64,000 nt of DNA from Plicaturopsis crispa FD-325 SS-3 (taxonomy: Eukaryota; Basidiomycota; Agaricomycetes; Amylocorticiales; Amylocorticiaceae). Numbering within the stretch: the first letter of the stretch is position 1; the number at the start of each line of letters is the position of its first letter. The stretch is from assembly GCA_000827205.1 (NCBI GenBank), contig KN832579.1, positions 63,242 through 127,241 of the forward strand, given 5' to 3'. The position numbers and the translations under genes are program-made. A model generated the notes under the pieces. That model searched no databases and was not told the DNA's origin. It worked only from the letters and a program-made list of their open reading frames with translations. Positions 23,552 through 36,449 of the stretch are shown here, in pieces.

Positions 23552-26076
23552 ATGGACCCTCGTCGCTCATCTAGAATAAAGGCTATGGGCAGCACCGCGT
23601 CCGAGCCACACAGCAAGGATCACGATGATACTACCGAGCACACAGGTTCTTACGACGACTCGGGGCAGGTAGCAATGCGCCCGAAAAAGCGTCAAAGTAC
23701 GACAGACCTATCCACATCTTCCGCAAAGAAACGTCGACTCCGACGTGGAAAACTCCAGGACCTGCCAAATATGCCGATAGACATTCTTTACGAGGTTGGT
23801 GGGAGCCGCGACGCCGAGACCTCCACTGACGTCTCTTTCAGATATTCAGCTTCCTCCAGCCCATCGATGTCCTCAACCTCGCGCGATCTACGAAACCGCT
23901 TCGTGCCATCTTGTTGAACCGGTCGTCCAGGACCGTTTGGAAATCTGCGCTTTCCAACTATGGCCCGCGAAAGCTACCGGAATGTCCTTTCGACCTCAAC
24001 GAGCCACAGTACGTTGATTTGGCCTTCTCGAAACACTGCCATGTATGTCCTATCCTCGTCTTTTTTGTGCCTCTTTCACTAATGTCTGTTTAGTTTTGTC
24101 CGGTTTCCTCCGGGTCCGGTGTGAAAACGATCATATGGAAGCTACGCGTGCGGTGCTGTGAAAGCTGCAAGAAGGACCCGTCCTGGTCAGTTGCATATCC
24201 CTGTACAGAAGCATGCTCGCTCATCATCATCACCCAGCCTCCATATCCTCTCAAAATCTGAATACTATAGACTCAAAGACAAGAAGCAGCAGCAGCAGCA
24301 GACCTTGATACCGTGTGTTTCTTTGCCTCCCGGTGGGTACAATTGTCTTCATTACCCATGCCTTTATTGAGCTTACTTTATTGTTAGCTAGAAGTGATGC
24401 TTGGGGGAGCCCCAACAGGATAGTCTGCCTACGTAGTGCATACACAGCGTTGAATACCGAGCTCTCCCAGGTAGTGGGCCGTAAGCGAAAGCGTGTGAGG
24501 GACGCCTGGAAAGAACGAACCATGCGAATCATTGAGGTGCAATCCCTACTTTCATGACGATGGACGAAGTATTGATATTCCTGTTTCCAGGATGCGGAGA
24601 GGTGTGAAGAGTGGCACAAGCTCGTCACCCTTGATGCTGTCTATGCAAGAGAGTATGTGCGACGTCGCAGAGCGACTGCGTGAGTCTAAGTAACCTAATC
24701 ATCCCCCCCCGGCTGATCGCCCCTTCTGTGGCTATATATAGTATTAGAGCGAAACTCCGTGAAGCAGGGTGGGGAGACGAGCTTAATAAACTTTCCAACT
24801 GTGACACGAGGAGATTTCGACAGCTAGCTGTAGTCAAGGAACCAAAGGAATTAACGGAGCGTGGTGCGCCCTGGAAAAATTGCTTCGATCCTTTATGTCC
24901 TGCTTACCGACGACACTCTAGCATGGGCAGAGATGGCGCCAAGCCTGCTGCGATGGATGCAGACCACTCGAATCAAACGCATTGAATACGAACGCCCTTT
25001 CCGCATGGAGCCTGGGGTGAGAATCGTCCGGCAGATCATCGACCGCTACGCCTCGACGCTCCCCATAGACGCAGCGGTCCCTGGGGTGGCCGACGTATGC
25101 CTCATGGAGCCATTCTGGAACGTTCTCGCGAACTGTCCGGAGGACGTCGTGTTCGTGGAAGCCGACTTCGAGGACGCTATCACAGAGTTGCCGCGTCTTT
25201 ATAATGAATGGCTGGCAGATGCCAAGGCACTCCTCCTCCAGCACACCGAGCTCGCGCCAGGGTCGGACGCCGCCGCTATCCACCTCGACCTCGCCATCAC
25301 ACAATTCGTATGCTCGGAATGCCGCCCGCCATGGGGATTCACAGCGGAAGAGGCGCTCACGCATCGTCATGATGACGATATATCCGAAACCGCCGCCAAC
25401 CAGCAAAATGCGTTCCTCTTGCCCGCATTCAGGACGCTCAAGACCCGACCGTGGGATATTAATGCCGAGGGCCGTCCGAGCTGGGTACACGACCCTTGGC
25501 TCGAGCAGTGCGGTCGGAATGTAGTTGCAGCGTGTGGTCGGGATGCCGACGTGACGACGTTGGCAGAGATGAATGCACTCGATCCGTGGCTGCAGTGCAA
25601 ACCGTGCAGCGCCAGCCGATTTCCACACAAGGCCTTTTCTTGGCGATCTGCGGTACGCATGTCTCGATTGACTTACCAAAGACATGCCGTCTGACGATTT
25701 ATTGCGCTACACTTAGGTCCAGCACGCTTTCCGCTGTCACAAAAGCTCTAAAAAACAAGGCAGCGAGATGTGGCGGGTTCTAAACGCTGCGGATACGGAT
25801 GGTGCAAGAGCGCAGAAAACGCTGCAAAGCGTATATCAGTGCAAATGCAAGCGGTGCCGGGAGAGCTTCTGGTTCACCACACGCGAGGACGAGAATCACC
25901 GTCGCCTGTGCTTGGAGTCGCACCTACGGTCGACGTAAGTTTCCTCTGTCCTGTAAAAAAATCAAAGGAGTACACGCTTATGAATTATGACCTTCTCTAG
26001 CCACGGTACAGTACCGGATATACAGGCCGATTTTGTGGAGACGATGGAGTATGATACGCATTGTGTCCTGCACTGA
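23552..26076 (+). CDS. F-box domain protein (basidiomycete type)
   Basis: Multi-exon gene. The N-terminus is basic and Ser-rich (MDPRRSSRIKA, then SAKKRRLRRGK), followed by an F-box: LQDLPNMPIDILYE, intron, IFSFLQPIDVLNLARSTKPL. Downstream are the usual features of this fungal family: LSNYGPRKLPECPFDLNEPQ, a Cys-rich stretch (CHFCP, CCESCKKD) and RCEEWHKLVTLDAVYARE. A short Gln run (KKQQQQQT) lies near 24290. The large exon around 24870-25650 carries a long helical region; CSECRPPW, CKPC and KCKRCRESF are paired cysteines that could bind zinc. The gene probably ends THCVLH at 26076. F-box proteins recruit substrates to SCF ubiquitin ligases; the substrate is unknown. Middle exon borders (24180-24860) are approximate. 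Confidence 0.8.
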
Positions 26077-26493
26077 CAGCGGCACCTGTGGCATCGTCCG
26101 CCGAGGCTGTCTTGTGCTACAGCCATGCACGCAGGTGGTAGGGAGGCAGCGAGTATTAGCTAGCTGGGAGACTCTTTTGTCAGCATGTCATGTCGCCCGG
26201 AGAAGTAAATGCATTTTGTATCAGCCTTAGCGTATAACTGTAGTGAATTTGAATATTTGAACGGCTTCAAGCAAGTCGTACTTCCATCCAACTATTTTCA
26301 GGCCTAGGGATGTATGTATCTTACCAGCCAGTGGTTTGACGCTTGCTTCCTCGAGCCTCGAAAAATAGTTCAATGCGCGATCATGCACTCCTCATGCGAA
26401 AGACTTGCACTACATACGGAGGCCGACAAAAATCAAATATGGTACAAGGGCTGGAATCTGCTGGAGTGACAAGTCTCAAGTTGCAGAACATCG
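26077..26493. other. Intergenic between convergent genes
   Basis: 3' flanks of the F-box gene and the hydrolase gene; nothing else seen. Confidence 0.5.
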
Positions 26494-28318
26494 CTACGCA
26501 CTACGCACAGCCAGATCCTCGTACACGGCAGTTTCCAATTGCTCAAACAGCCCAAAAGCGTGCGGATCGCCGTAAGGGAAGACCTGTGCTTCAAAGAAGC
26601 CAACGACACCCTTGTCGAGGTCTATCCACCACATGGCTGGGGAAAGCCAAAGTCAGTAGACGATCTACATGTACAGTCGCACGGGAAGATGAATGAGCAT
26701 ACTGTTGAACATGCCAGCCCACGAAAGAGACTGGGAGGATGATGGGATTAGCGACGCCAGTGAATAGCAACGGGGAGCGCTTACATGTCCTGACCGTCCG
26801 GTCTTCCAGCCGTCCCCGATGATCAGGCCTCCGAGCCCGTGGTTCTTTTTCACGGTTTTGAAGTTGTGCCACTTCAGGGCGGGAATATGTGAGACGTTGG
26901 TGGGCTGAAAAGGACACCAGGAAACATACAGAGTGACCGGGGACAATTTTCGGTTCTTCGATGAATCCGAAGTCATCGAGGCCGAGGAAAGTGTTCGGCT
27001 GGGTAACAGGATCGAACTGAGGAGTCGTCAGAAGGGCGACGGTCTCAGGCTTCAGGATGCGAGCGTGTGTGGCTAGATGTGCACCTCCATTGGCAAGGGC
27101 TAATAAGACCTGGATGTACGCAGGTGCAGTGCCGAATAGGCCTGTATACATGCGTAAACTGCATCAGTCACATTGTACCAAGTCATTAAACATGTGATAT
27201 TACCAAGTCCACCAGGGAATGCGGAGGGACCCTCCTTGTCGAGGAGGTGATGCACGGGGAATACAGTCAACGTCCCGTCGGGACCGCGGCTGTATTGTGT
27301 TGCAAGCCTCCCCTCCTTCGCAAAGCGCTCGCGGAAGAACGACATATCCTGCTCGATGTGCAACGGCTTCGTGATATTCTCCCGAATGTAATCTTCAAGA
27401 TTGAGGCCAGACACCGCCTCCACAACCTGTTACAAGCGTCAGTGAGGCATTGTAGATCCTGTTCAATATCTACTCACCAAACCAGCGATATCGAGGCTCA
27501 CTCCGTACACGTAACCCTCACCTGGCTCGAAAAGAAGAGGACGAAAGAGAGGACCCTGGAATTGAGTATCAGTATCAGCTGCACACGCACAGATGATGTG
27601 ACGAGCAAACCTCAAATGCCTGATATGCAGGGTCGCTGACTCCCTTGTTCTCGTCCACCCACCTAGCAATATTCGGGCTGGGAAAGTGTCACGCAGCCTT
27701 CAAGCAGACAATAAAGGATAATTGATTTTACCTGAAGAAGCTGTACGCAAGGCCACTCGAGTGTGTAAGGAGGTGGCGGAGAGTGATCCTAGGATGGTCG
27801 TAGTATCATTGAGCGCAACGAACATGAGATGCGGAATACAAACAGACCTGCGCTTTGGCTTCCGCAGCTTTGGTTTTCCATCCTCTCCATAACCCTCCAG
27901 TCTGCGGTCCTCATTCGTATCGATCCTTCGTGATGGGACGTACCCAGGAACACTCACATCTCGAAATCATCCACCTGCTTCACGAACTTCCCGACAGGGT
28001 CATCTAGCGCGATCAAGCCTCTCTCGACAAGCTGGAGGGCCGAGATGGAGGTGATGAGCTTCGTGCAGCTTGCCAGAAAGACGGCAGTGTCGGGTTTGAT
28101 AGGCTTCGGGGGATCCTCTTCCCTCGACTGGACGCCCGCGAACGACGATACGATGGGGGTGCCGTCACGCGCGTACGCCTGGAATCCAACTGCAGGTCTA
28201 CAAGTAGCGTGAAGTGCCACGGCAGCAACTTCGTGGTGCGAAAATGTGGCGCTTACAGTGGGCCTCTCGCCGCTTCTTGGATCAGGGCATCGACTTTGAC
28301 TTGTAGATCGGAGACCAT
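26494..28318 (-). CDS. Beta-lactamase-fold serine hydrolase (class C / LovD-like group)
   Basis: Starts MVSDLQVKVDALIQEAARG and runs through about eight exons. The SxxK motif of serine beta-lactamases is present as LASCTKLIT, followed by LQLVERGLIALDDPVGKFV. Next come LRHLLTHSSGLAYSFF, then FEPGEGYVYGVSLDIAGLV, whose Tyr is in the place of the catalytic Tyr of the YxN motif. Later exons give GGLIIGDGWKTGRSGHV and MWWIDLDKGVVGFF, ending near QLETAVYEDLAVRSA. Fungal members include acyltransferases and esterases of secondary metabolism as well as uncharacterised cytosolic hydrolases; no signal peptide is visible. Substrate unknown. Exon borders were checked by reading frame but not for every junction. 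Confidence 0.85.
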
Positions 28319-28742
28319 GTTGGGAATGTGTGCTGTTGATAGTAATGATGTGCATTGTGTGTGCGATGCTCGTTCTGTATGCCTACCTAGCAGCGGGCAG
28401 CGCGTCAGGTCGATTGTGTCACGGTTTGCGTTGATCAGTCACTGCCAGTGCAATGTTTAGCCAATGCAGATACGGTAGACTGCGACGTTCCGTGGATCAG
28501 CTCTGTTTCAAGAGGAGGTGCAGGGTGCAGTATGACCTTGTATGACTCGGACAAGCCTGCGTTTCCGAGAGCTCGAGATGAAGTGGTCAGCCTGATCCGA
28601 ATCGATGGCATGACAATGAACAATGACATTGCTTTAAGTTTAAGTCTATGCTTAAGACGGCTGCACGGTCACATGATAGACTACAATTTTTGAGTACAGG
28701 TGGCGTCGTAGCAGTACACAAGGTCAAACTCACTACATACAT
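28319..28742. other. Intergenic
   Basis: Between the hydrolase start and the SEN54 stop; no gene seen. Confidence 0.5.
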
Positions 28743-30398
28743 CTATGCCATGGGCCACTCGGCGAAAGCACCCTCTCCGAACCGGAAGAACCCGACACTG
28801 CCAGAATCGACGACGGCGACGACGATAGTCTTTTTGCCGGCTTTCAGCGCCATGAACGGATGTGGCTTGCGCGGTGGCGGTTGAGCGGGGGCTGCCGCCG
28901 CCGGCCAGGCCCAGGAAAATAGTTTCCTGTGCCATGGCAACTCGACTTTGGGGGTCGGTGTCGGGAGAGATTTACCGGAGGCGCCAGGATCCTGGATGGG
29001 TCGGCGCTGGCGTGGCAAAGGGGGAGGTATTTCGGGGAGAACGTCGAACAATGAGGCCAATTCTTGGAGGGAAGGCATTGGCGTCGTGCGAGCGCTGCAC
29101 AATTCGGTCAACACATTTGGCATTTGGCAAAGGAATTGAACTGGAGAGCGCACTTTACGACAACTACCGAGAAATCAGGCGGAGGGGGCGCAGTCTTCCG
29201 AAACGGCGTCGAAGGCTTGTAAAGGTTGTAGAAGATCTTGTACGGTGATGACGGTAAATTTGCATCGGAAGCTTTGAGAGGTATTCGATGCCCGGAGGGA
29301 AGAAATCTAAGCGAGGTGAAAAGAGACCCTGTGTAATCGAATGGTGTTAGTTACCGCCATTTACGGGAAGAGACTCGAGTCTATTCAGAGACTGTACCAT
29401 AAGATTTATCATGATAGAGCCAATTCCCAAATCGCACAGGCTGCCACCAGTCCATTTTGCGTTTAAACAGCATGGATATGCGAGAGAACCATCTCGGAAA
29501 GAACGAGAGAAATTTGGCGAAATAGGACGATGATTTGCGAGTCAGAAGAGGGGGTGGTATTGGATATGAAGGTGTCGGAGGATTCGCGCGAGTGACCGCG
29601 TAACCTAAGCGTTTGAGGTACGAGAAAACCTATGCCCATTGTTAGTTACATGAAGGTGATCTCAATTCGCATACGCACCTGATACTTCTCCAGAGTCAGG
29701 TCCTCGGTACCGATCATCTCTGCAAAGGCTTGCTCGACACTCATCGGGGAGCCGCCGATTCCGTCAATTGGCGTCCCGGACGTGGCGACACTGCTTTCTT
29801 TCCAACAGAACATCGCGCCTCTTTCCACGAGATATATGGCCTCCTCCGGGAGTATTTCCAGTCGCTTTTGTGTTTTCTCGATGCCCTCGTTGGTGTGTAT
29901 GGGACGAGGAACGGAATGGCCCATAGCAGTGAAATGGATGCCTCGAGCCACCGTAACACTCACTCTCGCAAGGTCAGGGTACCAGATTCCATAGCTGATT
30001 GACTTGCTATGTGTAGGAGAATTGAAAGGTTTATCAGATATGAAACTTTCAAATCCGACAGGAATGCTACCTGGACGTCGTTCGCGTCGCTCTCAGCGCG
30101 TCGAACATCGCGGACCTTGCCCGATCCAGGACATGTTGCTGAAGACCCGATCCTCCAGCACTCGAGGGCTCAAACTCCTTTTCCCCGCGCTTAGGTATCA
30201 CAGGACGATTCAATGCCGATCTTTTTCCTCACTTGAGTCAGCGAACCAAGCAACAGCGGAAATCGCGGCGTACGGCAGTTTTGTCCAATCCGGGCCACCG
30301 TCCTCGTCGCCTGAGGACTGTTCCTCTTCATCGTGCGCGTTCTCCGAAGGCAAGCTAGGAGCTGGTATGGCGGAGGGCTCTTCGAGAAAATCGTCCAT
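28743..30398 (-). CDS. SEN54: tRNA-splicing endonuclease subunit Sen54
   Basis: Structural subunit of the tRNA intron endonuclease complex (Sen2, Sen15, Sen34, Sen54), acting on intron-containing pre-tRNAs. From the start MDDFLEEPSAIPAP the exons give GGPDWTKL, RPVIPKRGEKEFEP, HVLDRARSAMFDALRATRTT, then the Sen54 N-terminal domain ISYGIWYPDLARVSVTVARG and GHSVPRPI, RLEILPEEAIYLVERGAMFC and VFSYLKRLGYAVTRA. The C-terminal domain follows: YNLYKPSTPFRKTAPPPPDF, LQELASLFDVLPEIPPPLPR, KPHPFMALKAGKKTIVVAVV and FFRFGEGAFAEWPMA at the stop. The order and motifs match basidiomycete Sen54 throughout, and the frame is intact across all joins checked. Confidence 0.93.
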
Positions 30399-32581
30399 TG
30401 GGGTTTTTGACAAAGTATTTTTACCGACGCGGTGGCACAAGGTCGCGAGCCTCGAGGCAACGCGCCGGCAATCTGACCGGCAATCGGCAATCGGAATGTC
30501 ATTCTTGTTCTTTCCCTCTTCGGCTCCGAGTCCGAGTCCTTGTCCTCGTTCTCCTCTTGTTTTCGCCAACTTTCTCTCAATTCATCGCTCGCATACCCTC
30601 AATCTGCCTGGTCCTACAGGGTACCCTCCGCAAGGCATAAAGGTGCTATCTGCCTCGATCTAGACTCGGAGCGTGCGCGAAGCCTGTCGAGCGGTATTGG
30701 ACCTGGGTTCTGGAGCTCTTTCACTCTCAAAAGCCAAAGGTCTGCCACTCGTCCAAGAGGTCACCCAAGTCCAAAAATTGGCGCGGACCGCTCCTTTCCT
30801 CCTGCGGTCAACCACCTTGCGCGTGAAAGACGCGACTTAGAAGATTGGCCGAGCCATGTGCGCCACAACTTTAAGATTTATACACCTCCGTTCTGGAACG
30901 CGCATAACGAGAATCTTTTCATGTGCGCTACCACTTTCTCTCTTCCACAATATGTTTATTAACTGAGGATGCCACCCGCAGGGGTCTGAATGCGACTGCG
31001 TCGTGTGTCGATTCTCTCTGGGAGCCCCAGGTACTACACTTCCGTCCGGCAAGAAATTGCGGAAACTGCGAGTTTTGGAGCTTGGCATCCGCCGTTTCTT
31101 TTTATCTCATCTCAGGCCAAGTGGTTCAAGAATTTGCGCAGACGTGGACGACGTATGCTATGCCAATCGGATCGGCCGAACATCAAGCTCTGAACCTGCG
31201 TCGCGTCCCCTTTTTGGTCCTATCCCTTTGGCCACGCCTCCGCCTGATTTCATGGTGGCCCGTCTCGTGTCTGTACCTCGCTTCACCGTTAGATCTACTG
31301 GCCCGTCCAGACCGCTCCCATGCTTCCCGTCGCGTGCCAAGTCTCCGGCGAGGTCTATCGTCGGCTAGGATGCTGCCAGTGACTCTTCAACGTCGTCGTG
31401 CTTCATCTCTTCGGGCGGATATAATTCAAGACATGCAACGTAGCTCGCAGAATGTCCGTCTCGTAATTGACCGTTTAATTTATTCCTTTTGTGGCGCAAC
31501 TGTTCACCCACCATCTGGCTGCTGTGTAGGATTGTGCGATATGTTATAATCATAATTTGTGTGCTGAGCATTCATGTTGGTATCGAACGCTTTGACCGTC
31601 CCGTTTTTTTCTGTCGCCCCTTTGCCCTGTGCTTTGGCCGTGCCCTTCCCTCTGTCCTCGCTTCACTATGGCCGCAATCTCCAAAGGAGGCCAAAGCGCC
31701 CGTATATATCACTCGGCACTGACGCCCTAACGCTGGTCTGCTGCCCTTCCTGTCTCTCGTCCTTTCTGTCCAGGATGGCGCTCTCACGGTCTCGCCGAGG
31801 AGTGCGCTTCTCTGTATCCAAATCATTCGGAAATTACATGTCAGGGCGCGTTGCATCCGTAATGCGGGGCGTGGTGCTCGCACCTCCCATTGTCGAGCAC
31901 GGGGACACATGGGGCGTACGCAGCCGAAGACTCGGGCCAACTACTGGCCACCAAATGGCCATAGCACCGATTGGATAAAATGCGATTCCCCATCTCCGCT
32001 GCAAAATGCAGGACGGATCTCGCTCACTTCAAATGGCCCCCCGACGATTGATCGCTCTACTCGCTCGGTCGTTCAAGATGCTCCGTCGAAGGCGCTGCCT
32101 TTCCCAGTGGTAACGGACAGCATGCTAGGCGGAAACGTGGTCGAGGAGGCGCGGGAGTAATCTTGGACAATGGCGACTTTACGACATTCGAGATGCGTTT
32201 TTGCTTCCTCGGCCCCTCCGCGATCAATCAATCTTATCTTTCACTTCACGGAATCAATTCTGCACAAAGAAAGGAGCATGCGGCGTCCAGAATACTCGCC
32301 CGTTTGAAAGGCATGTTTCGCGTTTGTGGGTCCGAATATTTGACATGTTATATTGGCCATGTTTCGCGGGGCCACCAGGGTCGCAAGGGTGGCCGCGCAC
32401 CGTGGTTTATAAGGTGCTGTCCCCTCGTCGCCGATTTTTATTTTTCTCTCACTCGCCGCACTTGCAGGAACTTGGGCTCGAACTGGTTTCATTACGCTAC
32501 GTGATCTGATATACCCGGGGCTACCAACTCTCGGTATTTCGATCCAGTAACGACTTTTCCGCTCCGCTCCCCGTCCTACCA
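30399..32581. other. Long intergenic interval between divergent SEN54 and HMG-box genes
   Basis: About 2.2 kb. Open frames of 60-208 codons on both strands lack domains and overlap one another. A TTTATAA sequence near 32405 could be a TATA-like element for the HMG-box gene, but it is about 175 bases from the ATG. No gene is called. Confidence 0.5.
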
Positions 32582-33723
32582 ATGGCACACCCCACTACCG
32601 CCATCCCCCGCTCCGGCAGCACCCACACGATCCCATCGCAGGACGTCGCCGGCGACGTCACTCCCGCGACACCAAACGCTACGACCCCACACACGACCGC
32701 AATGACCACCCAACCCCCTCGCCCGCGTAACTCCTGGGTGATCTACCGATCCAAGCAATCCCCTGAACTCCGCAAGCTCCCCCAGTACAGGCGCATGAGG
32801 GAGAGCGACCTCTCCAAGGTCATCTCCGTCATGTGGAAGGCGCTCCCCCCTGATGAGAGGCTTCAGTACGACCGCGACGCCCAGCGCGAGAAGCTCGCCC
32901 ACCAGGAGATGTACCCGGGCTACCAGTTCCGGCCTATGTCGAGGGTGGAGAGGAAGCGGCTGAACGAGCTCGCGAAGATGGAGAAGAAGAAGCAGGGGGC
33001 TGGTGGTAAGAAGAAGAAGCAGCCAAAGAAAGGTACGAAGTCGGTGCCGCAGGGCGCGTCGATGGGCGCGTACGCGGCGTCGGTCGAGTCGCCGCCGTCG
33101 CGCGGGGTGCCCATGCCTGCGGAAGCTGCCACTTCCGTGGCACAGGCGCCTCAGCACGCGGTGCCTCAACCGCTCCGCTTCATCTATTATAGCCCGGTAT
33201 GTCTCGTTAGCCTCCTGCATGATATGTGATCTCGAGACTGACGAACCGAATATGCCAGCCCTCCTTCCAGCCGTGGCAGATGCCACAACCGATGGCGCCG
33301 CCTTCCAACGTACCTTACCCGCCGCACAGCGGGTACTCCTACGCGCCGACGCAGCGCGCAGCAATTTACCACCCGCACCAGGACCCGCCGCAGCCGCACC
33401 CGCCTTACCAGTACCCGAACGTAGCGCCCCACCCGACGCCCGCACCGGGGCCTGCAGAGTACAGCGCGGCGCCTGGTTCATCTACTCCACGCTCCCCCGA
33501 CACCGTCTCACCCACTCCCACTGCCTCCACCTCCGCGCGGCCCCCCTCCCCGGCGTTCACGTCGCCTCCGATCTATCCCACGCTCGCCGAGTGGGATCGG
33601 GCGAGCGCGACTTGGAACGCGCCCAACGACGCGTCGTCCACGGAGGCCGCGGAGGGGCTCGACTCGCTCTTCCCGCGCGTCTCGCCGTACGCGGTTGACC
33701 TCGACGACGAATGGTGGATGTGA
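32582..33723 (+). CDS. HMG-box (MATA_HMG type) transcription factor (359 aa)
   Basis: Two exons (32582-33196, 33259-33723) give a 1080-nt frame. The HMG box spans about residues 46-115: PRPRNSWVIYRSKQ, LSKVISVMWKALPPDER and ahead of PGYQFRPMSR, the sequence-specific type also found in fungal mating regulators. A lysine-rich segment follows (GGKKKKQPKKGTK), a likely nuclear localisation signal. The C-terminal half is Pro/Tyr/Ser-rich and ends in an acidic DLDDEWWM, a plausible activation region. No homeodomain or pheromone-receptor gene lies nearby, so there is no evidence that this is a mating-type locus. Target genes unknown. A 301-codon frame on the other strand is a GC-driven shadow. Confidence 0.92.
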
Positions 33724-34933
33724 GGGGGTGAGGGGGTAATGTCTGCATACCCTCCTCGCCATTTTATGGTATTCTGTATGCGTGGCGCGCCCCCTTTGCG
33801 CTCGCCGCCGTGTTGTCTCGTCTGATCTTATCACAAAGGGTTCTGTGGTTGTTTCCCTTGTCACTCGTTTGTATCCCCTAGCTCCCTTTCTCGCTGTATC
33901 CTGTCCTCTCCTTTGTTACGCGCTGGTCGCCGTCTGTTGCGTACGATTATCTGTTATCGATTATTACCGTGCCTTTGCTAGCATCATGTTGTCGTCCTCG
34001 TGTTTACTTTCCATGTATTGCCGGATACCCTCATGTGCATCCATACCCTCATTCAATACAGAGAATGTTCTACCCTAGTTTGTTGCCCTATGGGCGTTGA
34101 GAACGTTGAGAGACATAAAGCACGGAGCGGTACGCCGCATGTGCGTTCGAAGACTTCGTATGAATGTCGCAAAGCGGAACGTGTGCGTCTGCTAGGCCAT
34201 CCGCGACGGGAGACAAAGGCTGCCGCAGCAGATCGAACTGTAAACTGTGAACGAATGCATTTCATCAATACTTCTTTCTACTTGCATCTCCTTTATACAC
34301 TGTATAGAACGACTGCTCGCATGCAAAATTCAATCCGTCGCTGTGGCGTTCACGAATCCGACACGGCGCCAGAGTGCCACAACGTCGCGGTCAATGGCTA
34401 CACCTATCAAGTAAGATGAATCAGGTGAAACGTCAATACAGTGAAGCTAAAATAAGTAGAGCACCGTACCGCAGTTCCTGGATGTTGTGTGCGCAGGATG
34501 CAGGACATGGCCCACAAGATCACCGAAACTGGAATCTGGCAGCGTGCTCAATTTCACCCGTGCTGCCACGCACTTGGGTTAATAATGGGACGGGCTCGAT
34601 AGCGGGGCAGCTAAGTTGGAGGATAAGCGTCAGGGGAGTATATGACAGACGACATAGCGGTGGCGCGTACTTTCCCTTGTCGTGCGTCGCGCAATTTCGT
34701 CGCTTACATCTTCGGTGAGCTCGCCGAATTGATACCTCATGAGCTTCATGAGATTGGGCATTTGCGTTTGGTACGCAGGGCCTGGAATCGTCGCATGTCA
34801 GCAATTTGGGGCATTCACAGACCGGGGGACACACACTTAACCCGGTATATGCCATTCCAGAGAGATATCGGTCGTACGTGGCGTGGTGAGCACTCTCGGG
34901 CCAGCGTGACAGAGACGGTGTCCCGGCGCGCAC

Positions 34934-34974
34934 ACTTGCAACACGAAGGACTGCCAGTCTTTCGTGTTGCAAGT
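34934..34974. repeat. Hairpin-forming inverted repeat (19-bp arms, 3-nt loop)
   Basis: ACTTGCAACACGAAGGACT is followed by GCC and then its reverse complement with one mismatch. It lies in an intergenic stretch. It could be a foldback remnant or a structured RNA precursor; no larger element borders were seen. Confidence 0.8.
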
Positions 34975-36307
34975 CCTTCACCCTAGATGCCATGTCCGAC
35001 GACACGTATCTCTACGTGTAAGATATTGCACAAGATTCTTTCCTGTACAATGGGACACCTTGGGTCAGTAAGTGGATGAAAAGCGGAGTATGGATTTCAC
35101 GCACCTTGTCCATTCTCTCGATTGCGACTTCGATAATTGTCGTCTGAGCTCGCCTTAGGCCTCACCGCTTGCCTCCATTCATAGGCAAAAGGGTGCTGTA
35201 GACCTAGGAAAGAGAGGAAAGCAGGGATATCCGGGTGACGAAGATGATGGTTTGGGTGCAAAGTTCTTCGGCGCTTGCGGCTTCAGCCACCAGCCACCAG
35301 CCGCATTGGCGCGCGACACGGTTCTCTGCCTCGTTCCACGCCGTCCTCGAGATTTTTACCCGTACTCGTCGCATGACTCGCATCATTTCCTCCAGTTGGT
35401 CGCGTTAGGCCCTCTTGGCTATCTACAGAAGAAGTATAGAACACAAGACGCGTCGTCTCGTAGCGCTAAGGGCGGGTTTGCATTGGCAAAGGTCAATTGA
35501 CGACGATGGACGTGTCTTCGGTAAATTGAACAGGTCTGTGGTGAGTTCGCATCTATATTGTGCTGATATTAAGTCCTATTGTCATTTCGTCAAGCAGGTT
35601 CTCCGATCTTGCGAGAACATCGTCCGGCGGCCTGAAGACGATTCGCTATATGTCACGAACTCCGTGAGGCATCACAAAGGTCCACAAGGTCACTGCCGCT
35701 CGCCATAGGCTTTTCGCCCTTGCATGCAGGTCTGAGGTCAACGTTTCAACCGTGTCCTGGAACGCGACGCGACGAGTTTTTGGAGACCTCGGCGGCCGGT
35801 ACGTACCTATTTCTGACACGTACGGCAACTGTTGACCTTAAGGCTTACCACAAGTCGTTTCGTCAGTCATCCTCGCGTCATCGCCTGTAAGTACGACTCG
35901 GTACGAGCGGCATTCAGCATGCTGCTTCAGTGACAATCCGGTGTAGTGTTTACCGGGGCACTTCACGCGCCACTCCCCCGCGCCCCAAAGTAAATACGAA
36001 GTGGACTCGCTACCAAAGCTGCGGAAAGCGTATGCTAAAACGTGAGTACGCCAGGCTTGAGCTCTGTACATGCCTCGAAACATCTGACTTGCAGCCCGCA
36101 CACAATTGAAGTTCACAATTACCCCCAAAAACTGTTGTGCAACCCACGGTGCGACGCAAGACATTCCAGACCTTGGAGACTCTCCTCGATTTCCCCAACC
36201 AGTTTTGTGCGTTACCGGGGAGGTACTCTCAACTCTCAGGTTGTCGGCAATCGTACGACTCGTACCCCGCCATTTTTATCACAGGTGGCAATAGCGAGAG
36301 ATCAATC

Positions 36308-36351
36308 TGATGCGGGGATTATCAGATAACAACCGGCCTTATCACATGCCG
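36308..36351 (+). promoter_or_regulatory. Promoter element shared with fumarate reductase B
   Basis: TGATGCGGGG (36308-36317) and TTATCACATGCCG (36339-36351) both recur upstream of the paralogue at 45525. The second lies 111 bases before this ATG and 102 before the other. Here it sits in an inverted repeat AACCGGC...GCCGGTT. TTATC is the complement of a GATA-factor core; which factor binds is unknown. Confidence 0.45.
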
Positions 36352-36449
36352 GTTTTGCCACCGTTCTTAAGACCTCCTCAAAACCTGCAACGTATCTTCC
36401 ATCCAGCCTCCTTCATATTTTCCACCACCTTTCATCCTACGTATTCGAA

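Larger units (their letters stand above)
33724..36449. other. Long intergenic interval with a perfect-type hairpin
   Basis: About 2.7 kb with only short overlapping open frames. It contains the inverted repeat at 34934-34974 and the fumarate reductase A promoter element at 36339-36351. Confidence 0.5.

Noticed and set aside
31158-31978. Overlapping frames between SEN54 and the HMG-box gene
   Set aside because: Frames on both strands overlap, have no domains and show no consistent splice structure.
32576-33481. 301-codon frame antisense to the HMG-box gene
   Set aside because: GC-driven shadow of a real coding exon; Arg/Leu-rich with no recognisable feature.
32582-33723. Mating-type locus
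   Set aside because: An HMG-box gene alone is not enough; no homeodomain pair, pheromone precursor or receptor gene is visible in the window.
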